A stretch of DNA of 60,797 nucleotides, taken from Nocardia amamiensis NBRC 102102. GTDB taxonomy: Bacteria > Actinomycetota > Actinomycetes > Mycobacteriales > Mycobacteriaceae. The notes under the pieces are model-generated. The model saw only the letters and a program-made list of their open reading frames with translations. It was not told where the DNA came from and did not search any database. Position 1 is the stretch's first letter; the number at the start of each line of letters is the position of its first letter. The position numbers were made by a program, and so were the translations under genes. Shown piece after piece: positions 18,172 through 26,751 of the stretch. The DNA is taken from the NCBI RefSeq assembly GCF_001612745.1, contig NZ_BDBA01000077.1:1-60797 (forward strand), given 5' to 3'.

Positions 18172-21100
18172 GCGATCGACAGCACGACAACCTCCCCCGC
18201 GAACCCATAGCGATCGTCGGAATCGGATGCCATTTCCCCGGCGGAGCCGTTACCCCGGATGCCTACTGGGACATGCTCTGCGCAGGCGTGGACGCCACCC
18301 GCGAGCTCCCGCGGGATCGCTGGGAGGTCGGCAAATTCTATGATCCCGACCCTGCCAAGCTCGGCAAGATGAGCACCTTCCGCGGTGGCTTCCTCGAGCG
18401 GGTCGACCAATTCGACGCCCACTTCTTCGGTATCTCACCGCGCGAGGCGATATGGCTCGACCCGCAGCAGCGCCTGCTGCTGCGTGCGGTCTGGGAGGCG
18501 CTGGAAGATGCCGGCCAGGACGCGGACCGACTCGCAGGCAGCGACGTCGGCGTGTTCGTCGGCGGTTTCACTTTGGATTACAAGCTGCTGCAGAACTACG
18601 GGGTGCACAGCCGCTACGAACTTCAGGCGCACTCGGCCACCGGCATGATGATGACGATGCTGGCCAATCGGTTGTCACACGCGTTCGACTTCCGCGGCCC
18701 CAGCCTCACCGTCGACACTGCATGCTCCGGCTCGCTGGTAGCCCTGCACCTTGCGACGCAAGCGATCTGGAACGGTGAATGCACCCATGCCGTCGTCGGT
18801 GGCGTCAACGTGATGCTGGCCCCGAATATGACGATTGCCGAATCCAAAGGTGGGTTCTTGAGCCCCGATGGCCGGTGCAAGACGTTCGACGCCTCCGCGA
18901 ACGGCTACGCGCGAGGCGAAGGCGCGGGCGTGGTCCTGTTGAAGCCGCTCGCCCAGGCACGGGCCGATCGCGACTCGATCTACGCGCTGATCCGCGGGAC
19001 TGCCGTCACTCAGGACGGTCACACCAACGGCATCACTGTCCCGAACGGTGACTCGCAAGAGGCTGCCATGCGCGCGGCCTACGCGCGGGCCGGAGTTTCC
19101 CCCCACGAAGTGCAGTATGTGGAGGCGCACGGGACGGGCACCTCGCTCGGAGATCCGATCGAGGCCACCGCGATCGGTCGAGTCCTGTCGACGAACCGGC
19201 GCGCCGACGACCCCGTCCTCATGGGGTCGGTCAAGACCAATATCGGGCACCTCGAAGCCGCGGCCGGTGTAGCCGGCCTGATCAAAGCCGCACTGTCTCT
19301 CAAACACGGGCGCATTCCAGCGAACCTGCATCTGAAGGAGCCCAACCCCGCTATACCGTTCGACGAATTCGGGTTGCGCGTGCCTACGCAGTTGACCGAA
19401 TGGCCACAGACCGATGGCCCTAGATACGCGGGAGTGAACTCGTTCGGCTTCGGCGGAACCAACGCTCATGCTGTGCTCGAGGGCCCGCCTCCGGAGAACT
19501 CGATCCCGGCGCACGGCGATGATCAGCGCCGCGTCGTCGTGTTGTCTGCCCGCACGGCCGATGCTTTGCACGAGTTGGCCGAGTCGATGTGCGCGTTCCT
19601 GGACGATACCGACCGCAACCTGGCCGATATCGCGTATTCGTGCAATCTCCGCCGCACTCATCACGATCATCGTCTTGCCGTGGTCGCGCGAAATGCCGAT
19701 GAGGCCCGAACACGGCTGAGCGCCTACCTCGGCGACGCGAAGTCCGTCGGCGTAGTCGCGGGTCGCGCGCAGCTTCGGACCAGGCCCAAACTCGCTTTCG
19801 TGTTCTCCGGGATGGGTCCGCAGTGGTGGGGTATGGGGCGGCAGTTGTTCGACACCGAGCCGGTATTCCGTGCGGCCGTCGAAGCATGCGCCACAGAACT
19901 GCAGAAACACACCGGTTGGTCGCTTATGGATGAGCTCCTCGCCGACGAGGACCGGTCCCGCATGGCAGAGACCGAAGTGGCGCAACCGGCCAACTTCGCT
20001 TTGCAAGTCGGCCTTGCCGAACTCTGGCGCTCCTGGGGAATCGAACCCGACGCGATCATCGGGCACAGTGCAGGGGAGGTCGCTGCGCAATATGTGGCAG
20101 GGGTGCTGAGCCTGGAGGACGCGACCAAGGTCATCTACTACCGCAGCACTCTGCAACAGCGCACCTCGGGCAGTGGCCGCTTGCTGGCCGTCGGTATGAC
20201 ACCCGAAACCCTCAAGCAGGCGGTTGCCGACGCGGGACCGAAGGTGTCGGTAGCGGCGATCAACAGCCCGAGCGCGGTGACGCTCTCAGGTGACGCCGAA
20301 GTCCTCGAGAGCATGGCCGCACAGTTGGAGACCTTCGGCGTCTTCCACCGCTTCCTGCCAGTCGAAGTCCCGTTCCACAGCCATTACATGGATCCGCTGC
20401 GCGCGGACCTGGAGGCCGGCTTGGCGGGACTGCGCCCCTGCCGCGCCCAGCTGCCGCTCTACTCGACGGTCACCGGCAGCCGCATCGATGGAAGTGGAGC
20501 CGACGGCCGCTACTGGTGGCAGAACGTGCGGGCCACAGTCCTGTTCTCGGCCGCGTTCAGTGAGATGGTCGATGACGGGTACACCCACTTCCTCGAACTC
20601 GCACCCCACCCGGTCCTGGCAAGCTCGATGCGGGAGTTGCTCACCCGGCCTGAGGACGAAGGCTTGGTGGTCCCGTCGCTGCGACGCGATGAACCCGACG
20701 ACGAGATTCTATTGCGGACGCTGGGCTCCCTGCACAGCCACGGTCAACCCGTGAAATGGGAGGCCTTCCATTCGGCCGACACACACTTGGTCAAGCTGCC
20801 GAACTATCCGTGGCAGCTCGAGACCTACTGGAACGAGTCGGCCGAGGCCCGCGAGGACCGCCACTACCAACAGGTACACCCGCTGCTCGGGCAGCGGATG
20901 AACGCCGCGCATCCCACCTGGGAAGTGGAACTCGATACCGGTCATCTGACGTATCTGGCCGATCACCGCATCCAGGAGAATGTCCTGCTTCCGGGCGCGG
21001 CGCTGATCGAGATGGCGCTAGCCGCCGCTCATCAGGTGTATGGCCAGGATGGCTACAGTGTCGACAAGCTGCAGCTGCACAAGGCGCTGGTGCTGGCACC

Positions 21101-23801
21101 CGTATCTGATGCGCGGTTGCGCACGACGCTGTATGCGGAGCAGGCGCGGGTCGAGATCGCCAGTTTTCTGGCGCTGCCCAGCGGCGAACGGCAGTGGACG
21201 ATCCATGCGACCGCCCAACTTGGCGCGAGCGTCACAGCCTCCGAGCCGCATGATCTCGCGGCCATCAGCACTGGGTGCGGGAACCACGTTTCCCAGGACG
21301 AGTTCTACACACGGACACGCGGCATGGGATTTCAGTACGGGCCCGCGTTCCAGGCGGTACGCGATATCGCCACTGGTGACCGGGTAGCGATCGGCAACGT
21401 CGCGATTCCCGACGAGATCTGCGCCGGCGTCGGGGACTACCTGTTCCATCCGTCGCTGATCGATGCCGCCTTCCAGGTTCTGCTGATCGCGGCCACGCCG
21501 CCCGACTCCGATCGTGAGCGCGCGACACCGTACCTTCCGGTTCAGATCGACCGCATCCGTGTGCTGGCACCGCCCACGGACGACATGGTCGTCGTTGCGC
21601 GAGTGGTGCGGGCTGATCGATCACTGATCGTCAGTGATATCGCGCTGTGTGACCGCACCGGACGGGTTCTTGTCGAGATCCAAGGGTTCAGAGCGCAGTC
21701 CCTCGCCGCAGCCGCGAGCCTCTCCCCGGAGCGTATCGACCGTGGTCTCTACGAGCTGAAATGGCAGGAGGAACCCTCCGCGATCACGGTGGCAGATGAC
21801 CCTGCGGCGGTCGAGGCCACGCCGCTCGACGCGACCGACACCGCCGACGCCTGGGTGATCTTCACCGACGCAACAGGTGTTGGTGCCCAAGCGGCGGCCA
21901 TTGTGCGAGCCGGCGGGCGCCGTGTCTTCTGCGTGACACACGCCGACGTCAGTGAGCCCGTCGGAAGCCGCGACGAGTACACGATCGACTCGACCAACCC
22001 GGCCCACTATTCGCAGTTGATGCGAACCCTGCGTGAGCACGAGATCGGCAAAGTGGTGCATCTGTGGAGTCTCGATATCGACTTCGACGACACTGGAACA
22101 GCCGAGTACCTGCAGGCTTCTCAAGAGACGGGCGTCTACTCGGTCATGCGTCTGATGCAGGCAATGTCGGCTGAGCTGTCTCAGGTACCGAAGGTGTGGC
22201 TGGTCACCCGCGGGGCACAATCGGTCGGTGCAGACCATGATCGACCGAATATTGCGCAGGCCCCGCTGTGGGGGCTGGGTCGCGTCATCGGGCACCACGA
22301 ATTCGCGACCTTCTGGGGTGGTCTGTGCGACCTCGACCCGCTGCACAGCGACGCGGAGCAAGCCCGCCTGTTGGTCGGATTGATCACCAGGCCCGACGTC
22401 GAGGATCAAGTCGCGCTGCGGGGGAGTGGATGTTACGTCGCCCGTCTCGCCGAGAGCGCCGATCTGACGCCGCCGTTCCCGGCTCGCATGCGTGACGCTG
22501 GTAGTTATCTGGTCACCGGTGGCCTGGGCTCGCTGGGCCTGCTGGTCGCGCGATTCCTGATCGAGCGCGGAGCGCGCGACGTTGTTTTGATGGGCCGTAC
22601 CCCGGTCCCGGCTCGACAATCCTGGAACGAGTTGCCCGGTGACCACCCCCAGAGGTGCCTCGTCGACGAGCTCCGAGAGCTCGAATCCCTAGGCGCCAGA
22701 ATTCATCTCGCCGCGGTGGACGTGACGGATGCCGACCGGCTGCAACAGTGGCTCACCGCGCACAGCAGGGAGGGTCTGCCCCCGATCGCCGGTGTCATAC
22801 ACACCGCTGGTGTCGTGGCCGACGAGCTGCTCGTGCGGATGGACCAGGAAACCTTCACGAAGGTCCTGCGGCCCAAGCTGATGGGCGGTTGGGCGTTGCA
22901 TCGCCTCTTGCGGAATACGGCCCTGGACTTCTTCATTCTGTTCTCGTCCACCGGGTCGGTCATCGCGTCTCCGGGCCAAGGCAACTACGCGGCCGGCAAC
23001 GCATTCCTCGACGCACTGGCGTTCTACCGGCGCGGGCTCGGTTTACCCGCCCTCAGCATCGGGTGGGGGCCGTGGTCGGTAGGCATGGTCGAACAGCTCG
23101 ACCTCGAACAGATGTATGCCCGCCGCGGTATCGAACTCATCACCCCCGAGGCAGGCATGCAGATTCTGGGCCGCGTCCTGCATCAACGTCCAGCCCACGT
23201 AGTAGCGATCACCGTCGACTGGGCGACAGCACGTGAGACGTCGTTGGCGGGCCAGATGCCGCCGATGTTTTCCCAACTCGCGGTCCGCGGCGCGGGGGAT
23301 GAGCTCGAGGTCAGTGGTGCTGATTCCCAGTCGCTGCTGGCCGCGCTGCGGCAAGCCCGCGAAGACGAGCGCGCTGTCGTGCTGGGCGAGTACCTGCGCG
23401 AGGTGGTCGCGCGGGTGCTCGGCTTGGAAGCCGAGCAGGTCGGCACCGGGGAAACGCTCAGCAGCCTCGGGCTGGACTCGATGATGGCGATCGAGATGAA
23501 ACACCGCATCGAGGTCGTCCTGCAGATCGACGTTTCAGTCCTCGACCTGCTTCAAGGCGCCACGATCTCCACGCTCGCGGAAGGGCTGGTCACGCGCCTC
23601 GATCTCGGGGGATCCAAACCTGATGTCGGCGCGGATGATTCGGCGCCCACCGAGACGAGCGACAGCGGTGATCAGCTCGATGAATTGGAGCAGCTACTCG
23701 CCGGAGCCTCCCCCGACGAACTCGAAGGGCTGCTGCGGGAGCTCGGGGGCAACCAGTCTGCCGCCGACCATCACGGCCGAGACGGTGTCACGGTGCCCTA
23801 G
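18168..23801 (+). CDS. Type I polyketide synthase, single module KS-AT-DH-KR-ACP
   Basis: 1877 residues. KS 12-440 (Cys186 in DTACSGS, His321, His361); AT about 540-830 (Ser634 in GHSAGE; FHSH at 736-739 in the specificity loop, neither the usual HAFH nor YASH); DH about 900-1180 (His933, Asp1099, but the usual Gly of HxxxGxxxxP is Glu: HRIQENVLLP); KR about 1200-1690 (GGLGSLG 1451-1457, Ser1594, Tyr1607, Asn1611); ACP about 1735-1812 (Ser1771 in GLDSM). There is no thioesterase or reductase, so the chain must pass to another protein, likely the NRPS. After the ACP a linker leads to an acidic leucine-rich helix (about 1836-1860) that looks like a docking element. A lone module could work once or iteratively; the sequence alone cannot say. 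The start overlaps the thioesterase stop. Confidence 0.95.
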   Translation: MSDRQHDNLPREPIAIVGIGCHFPGGAVTPDAYWDMLCAGVDATRELPRDRWEVGKFYDPDPAKLGKMSTFRGGFLERVDQFDAHFFGISPREAIWLDPQQRLLLRAVWEALEDAGQDADRLAGSDVGVFVGGFTLDYKLLQNYGVHSRYELQAHSATGMMMTMLANRLSHAFDFRGPSLTVDTACSGSLVALHLATQAIWNGECTHAVVGGVNVMLAPNMTIAESKGGFLSPDGRCKTFDASANGYARGEGAGVVLLKPLAQARADRDSIYALIRGTAVTQDGHTNGITVPNGDSQEAAMRAAYARAGVSPHEVQYVEAHGTGTSLGDPIEATAIGRVLSTNRRADDPVLMGSVKTNIGHLEAAAGVAGLIKAALSLKHGRIPANLHLKEPNPAIPFDEFGLRVPTQLTEWPQTDGPRYAGVNSFGFGGTNAHAVLEGPPPENSIPAHGDDQRRVVVLSARTADALHELAESMCAFLDDTDRNLADIAYSCNLRRTHHDHRLAVVARNADEARTRLSAYLGDAKSVGVVAGRAQLRTRPKLAFVFSGMGPQWWGMGRQLFDTEPVFRAAVEACATELQKHTGWSLMDELLADEDRSRMAETEVAQPANFALQVGLAELWRSWGIEPDAIIGHSAGEVAAQYVAGVLSLEDATKVIYYRSTLQQRTSGSGRLLAVGMTPETLKQAVADAGPKVSVAAINSPSAVTLSGDAEVLESMAAQLETFGVFHRFLPVEVPFHSHYMDPLRADLEAGLAGLRPCRAQLPLYSTVTGSRIDGSGADGRYWWQNVRATVLFSAAFSEMVDDGYTHFLELAPHPVLASSMRELLTRPEDEGLVVPSLRRDEPDDEILLRTLGSLHSHGQPVKWEAFHSADTHLVKLPNYPWQLETYWNESAEAREDRHYQQVHPLLGQRMNAAHPTWEVELDTGHLTYLADHRIQENVLLPGAALIEMALAAAHQVYGQDGYSVDKLQLHKALVLAPVSDARLRTTLYAEQARVEIASFLALPSGERQWTIHATAQLGASVTASEPHDLAAISTGCGNHVSQDEFYTRTRGMGFQYGPAFQAVRDIATGDRVAIGNVAIPDEICAGVGDYLFHPSLIDAAFQVLLIAATPPDSDRERATPYLPVQIDRIRVLAPPTDDMVVVARVVRADRSLIVSDIALCDRTGRVLVEIQGFRAQSLAAAASLSPERIDRGLYELKWQEEPSAITVADDPAAVEATPLDATDTADAWVIFTDATGVGAQAAAIVRAGGRRVFCVTHADVSEPVGSRDEYTIDSTNPAHYSQLMRTLREHEIGKVVHLWSLDIDFDDTGTAEYLQASQETGVYSVMRLMQAMSAELSQVPKVWLVTRGAQSVGADHDRPNIAQAPLWGLGRVIGHHEFATFWGGLCDLDPLHSDAEQARLLVGLITRPDVEDQVALRGSGCYVARLAESADLTPPFPARMRDAGSYLVTGGLGSLGLLVARFLIERGARDVVLMGRTPVPARQSWNELPGDHPQRCLVDELRELESLGARIHLAAVDVTDADRLQQWLTAHSREGLPPIAGVIHTAGVVADELLVRMDQETFTKVLRPKLMGGWALHRLLRNTALDFFILFSSTGSVIASPGQGNYAAGNAFLDALAFYRRGLGLPALSIGWGPWSVGMVEQLDLEQMYARRGIELITPEAGMQILGRVLHQRPAHVVAITVDWATARETSLAGQMPPMFSQLAVRGAGDELEVSGADSQSLLAALRQAREDERAVVLGEYLREVVARVLGLEAEQVGTGETLSSLGLDSMMAIEMKHRIEVVLQIDVSVLDLLQGATISTLAEGLVTRLDLGGSKPDVGADDSAPTETSDSGDQLDELEQLLAGASPDELEGLLRELGGNQSAADHHGRDGVTVP

Positions 23802-24037
23802 TCGGCGAACCGCTCCCAGATTTTCCCAGGAGGTTGCCCGCCAGGTCCGGATGGTTTCGCTCATCTCGTCGGCGGAGTCGGACGGTACGAAGTGACCGGG
23901 CGCCGTGAACCACGACCGGTGGGGTTCAGACTTTCTGTTCCAGGCGCTCGCGGGCATTTATTGCTGAATGCTATGACGAAGTCTGCCGAGTTGCTGAGCG
24001 TGAGTCGCGATCTGGGAATGTGCAAATGTGCTGTTCT

Positions 24038-24060
24038 ATACTCAAGTAAGTAAAAGAAAG
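24038..24060. promoter_or_regulatory. Candidate HxlR operator/promoter
   Basis: AT-rich TATACTCAAGTAAGTA directly upstream of the HxlR gene. HxlR proteins often bind half sites of the TACT/AGTA type, so autoregulation is plausible. Although it contains GTAAG, the 11-bp partner is poor, so I do not count it as a SARP box. Confidence 0.35.
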
Positions 24061-24086
24061 TCAAGCACGAGTGGGTGAGGAGAGCA

Positions 24087-24710
24087 ATGCGATCCTACGG
24101 TCAATATTGTGGTCTCGCCCGAGCGCTGGACGTCATCGGCACGCGCTGGAGTCTGCTGATCGTCCGCGAGCTGCTGGTCGGCCCGGCCCGGTACGGCGAA
24201 CTGTTGGCAGGGCTGCCCGGCATTGCTACCAATCTGCTTGCCCAACGCCTGCGCGAGCTGGAAGAAGTCGGAATCGTCCAGCGGACCCTCGCCGCCGAGG
24301 GAAATGGTGTCGAGTACACGCTCACCCCGTGGGGTAGTGAGCTTCGGGGTGCGGTTGGCGCCCTGGTTAGCTGGAGCACTCCACTGATGATCTCGGGCCC
24401 TAAGGAAGACGATGTGTGCCAGGGTCACTGGCTGGTGGTGGCATTGGATTCGCTGCTGCCCGATAGGCGGTCCGATGAGCCGACGACGGTCGGTGTGGCC
24501 ATAGACGACACGATCGTCACCGTTCGCGTCGACGAGACGGGCAGGCACGTCGAACTCTGCCGTGGTGCGGAGCCGGCGACTGTGCTTCGCGGCGATGCCG
24601 CGGTGGTGCTGGGCTTGGCATCGGGCATGCTGACGGTCGAACAGGCGATCGCGGGTGGCGACCTCCACGGGCAGGAGAAGGATCTCGCCGTCGCGTTCAC
24701 GCACGGCTGA
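24087..24710 (+). CDS. HxlR-family transcriptional regulator
   Basis: 207 residues. An HxlR winged helix is at about 5-95: CGLARALDVIGTRWSLLIVRELL opening, RYGELLAGLPGIATNLLAQRL as the recognition region, and GVEYTLTPWG as the wing. The C-terminal half (about 100-207) resembles the small alpha/beta domain seen in long HxlR proteins that may sense a ligand. I took ATG 24087 because GGTGAGGAG is well spaced before it, not the start four codons earlier. It stands alone after the PKS gene with its own promoter and may control the neighbouring hydrolase or exporter. Confidence 0.85.
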   Translation: MRSYGQYCGLARALDVIGTRWSLLIVRELLVGPARYGELLAGLPGIATNLLAQRLRELEEVGIVQRTLAAEGNGVEYTLTPWGSELRGAVGALVSWSTPLMISGPKEDDVCQGHWLVVALDSLLPDRRSDEPTTVGVAIDDTIVTVRVDETGRHVELCRGAEPATVLRGDAAVVLGLASGMLTVEQAIAGGDLHGQEKDLAVAFTHG

Positions 24711-24871
24711 GTTGACGGCCACCGGTTGCCGCAGTCACCTGTGACCGCCGGTTGCCGGTAGGTGCTGCACCTGCCGGCCCAGCACTCCCGCCGCACGAGG
24801 ATCCCGCAGCGGTTGTCGAGTGCGGGCGCGCCCGGCGCCCATGGCGTCTCCTGACCGCACTTACGCGCTGA

Positions 24872-24889
24872 GTAAGTGAAATGGAACAG
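24872..24889 (+). promoter_or_regulatory. SARP-type direct repeat, site D
   Basis: GTAAG at 24872 and GGAAC at 24883, 11 bp apart, then CAGCAT as a -10-like hexamer 8 bases after the second heptamer. An ATG with GGAGG follows 54 bases from the box start (24926), the same spacing as sites B, C and F. Confidence 0.6.
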
Positions 24890-24925
24890 CGACTGCGCAG
24901 CATTGTTCGCTGAGTGGAGGCATAT

Positions 24926-25090
24926 ATGAAAATGGCTGCGGAACGTAGGAACATTCCGCTGTGCACCAGCTCTGACCGGTCGATGCGCGGCAGGCGACTT
25001 CGCGGCACTTTTTGGACGGTTGCTCAGAACCGCCGAAATCGAGCGCATCCGTGGCCGGGGCCTCGACGGTCTCTCGAATTGTCTGTTTGA
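24926..25090 (+). CDS. 54-codon ORF behind a SARP-type promoter, possibly a gene remnant
   Basis: ATG with GTGGAGG five bases upstream, placed behind site D exactly as intact genes sit behind sites C and F. The product is Arg-rich with no hydrophobic segment and no domain I know. The next 260 bases up to the hydrolase start hold no good frame. Most likely the start of a gene that has been lost, or a leader in the long 5' region of the hydrolase mRNA. Confidence 0.3.
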   Translation: MKMAAERRNIPLCTSSDRSMRGRRLRGTFWTVAQNRRNRAHPWPGPRRSLELSV

Positions 25091-25352
25091 GCCGGGGGAT
25101 TCGGGTGTGTTGTCGGAGGGGGCCTGCGGCAGCCTGGGAAGATCGTGTTTGCTGAAGCCGGCCGCGATCGTCGCCGGTTGTTGCTGTGCAGCGGGCACGC
25201 CCAGAATCTGCGGGTCGAACCCGCACATCACGTCAAAGCCGCAACCCTGGAGTCTCGTGGGCCGCGTGGGCGCAGGCGAGGCAGCTGACACGGGCAGCTT
25301 TAGTTTTGAGTGTCTACTTGACTATTTTCTCGGCCTCGGCAAGGATTTGGGC

Positions 25353-26276
25353 ATGGCCGGTGCACCACCTGTAGGCGAACGTCCCGGTTGGGTGGACGAT
25401 GAGTTGTTCCCGTTCAAGAGTCGTTTCGTGGAACTGGACGGGAATGTTGTGCACTACGTCGACGAAGGGTCGGGGCCCATCCTGCTGCTGTTGCACAGCA
25501 ATCCGGTGTGGTCGTTTGTGTACCGCGACGTCATCGCGACTCTGCGTGACAGGTTTCGGTGTATCGCTCCGGATTTTCCGGGGTTCGGTCTGTCAACTGC
25601 CGCTCCCGGCTATCGGTTCACGGCCCGAGAACACTCGGAAGTGTTGTTGTCCTTCATCGAGCGTCTCGATCTCACCGGAATGACCTTGGTCGGCCACAGT
25701 TGGGGCGGCCCGTTCGGTCTGTACGCAGCAGAGCGACAGCCTGAACGGTTCGATCGCCTTGTCCTGACCAACACCTGGGCCTGGACATTGAACGGCGACC
25801 TCTCGACCGAGTTCTTCTCCCGTGTCGGGGGTGGTCTGGTCGGGCGCGAGTTGATCCGACGCTTCGATCTGATGGTCAAGTACTTCGTCCCCTCGGCGCA
25901 CAAGCGGCGCAAGGTGTCCGATGCCGAGATGAACCAATATCGCCAGGCGATGCCCACGCCAGCACTCCGCCGGCCGTGCGCAGCACTTCCCGGTCAACTG
26001 ATCGGTGCGAGGAAGTTTTTCAGGGACCTGGAGGATGGGCTCGAGTCGGTCCACCACATGCCCACCCTGCTCCTTTGGGGCGACAGCGACTGGATCTTCC
26101 CTGAAAAGTACCGCGAGCGTTGGGAAGCGATACTGCCGAACTACACCACGACCATCCTGAAAGGAGTGGGCCACTTCCCGCAGTCCGACGCGCCCGGCGA
26201 GTTCAGCGAAGCCATTGAGGCGTGGTGGGGCGGACCGGCCGACGACAGGGACCTACCTACCCCAGATCAGAACTGA
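25353..26276 (+). CDS. Alpha/beta hydrolase of the haloalkane-dehalogenase type, with Ser nucleophile
   Basis: 307 residues. The sequence follows haloalkane dehalogenases: HSNPVWSFVYR (49-58), GHSWGG (114-119), an acidic residue in GDSDWIF (Asp244 or Asp246) and His274 (GVGHFP). In true dehalogenases the nucleophile is Asp in the same motif; here it is Ser116, which points to an esterase- or peroxidase-like hydrolase. The residues that bind halide in dehalogenases, Asn in the HxNP loop (Asn50) and Trp after the nucleophile (Trp117), are kept. Start ATG 25353 has AAGGA at good spacing; a longer open frame upstream lacks one. It may be read from site D. A role in processing a halogenated intermediate is tempting but unproven. 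Confidence 0.85.
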   Translation: MAGAPPVGERPGWVDDELFPFKSRFVELDGNVVHYVDEGSGPILLLLHSNPVWSFVYRDVIATLRDRFRCIAPDFPGFGLSTAAPGYRFTAREHSEVLLSFIERLDLTGMTLVGHSWGGPFGLYAAERQPERFDRLVLTNTWAWTLNGDLSTEFFSRVGGGLVGRELIRRFDLMVKYFVPSAHKRRKVSDAEMNQYRQAMPTPALRRPCAALPGQLIGARKFFRDLEDGLESVHHMPTLLLWGDSDWIFPEKYRERWEAILPNYTTTILKGVGHFPQSDAPGEFSEAIEAWWGGPADDRDLPTPDQN

Positions 26277-26429
26277 GGCTCGTCAAGCACGCGCCATCAA
26301 GTTGTGTCGTTGGCATCGGTCTTCTTCCGTAGGCATCGTCCCCGTTCAGGTGGCGGGAAGATCGTACTTTTAGCGCAAGAACAACAACCGAATTACGAAG
26401 GGAACACGTCGCAGGTTCGCCGCCGGCCT

Positions 26430-26715
26430 GCCACGTTCGATGATGGCAATATCGTGTCGCTCGCCGAGCCGACCGTGTTGGCGGCGGCGAAGGTGCCTGT
26501 CGCCGAGCCGCGAATCCCGTCGCTGAAGCCGGGCGACCCTGATCGCGGGCAGGTACGCGGAAGTGGACAGCATCGACGATCTGGATGTAATGCGCAGGGG
26601 GGGAAGAGAACACCGCTCGTGGGCGGGTATGCGCCATCCACGATCGGAATATTGTTGCGGGAGTTCACCTTCGGGCATGCCTGCCCGCTGGAATCGGTAT
26701 CGGGGCACACCTAGT
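26430..26715 (+). pseudogene. IS1380-family transposase relic (N-terminal region)
   Basis: Two frames together give IS1380-like pieces: FDDGNIVSLAE near 26440, DSIDDLDVMRRGG near 26570 and APSTIGILLREFTFGHA near 26630. The frame changes between the second and third, and the rest of the transposase is missing. No terminal repeats were seen. A decayed insertion sequence just before the exporter gene. Confidence 0.65.
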
Positions 26716-26751
26716 TCGAAGTACTTTGACCTCAGAAGGAGGCACCTTGTC

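Noticed and set aside
18168..23801. Enediyne PKS (PKSE), suggested by the neighbouring DUF1702 genes
   Set aside because: Domain order is the ordinary KS-AT-DH-KR-ACP with the ACP at the end. A PKSE has the ACP between AT and KR and a C-terminal phosphopantetheinyl transferase, neither of which is present.
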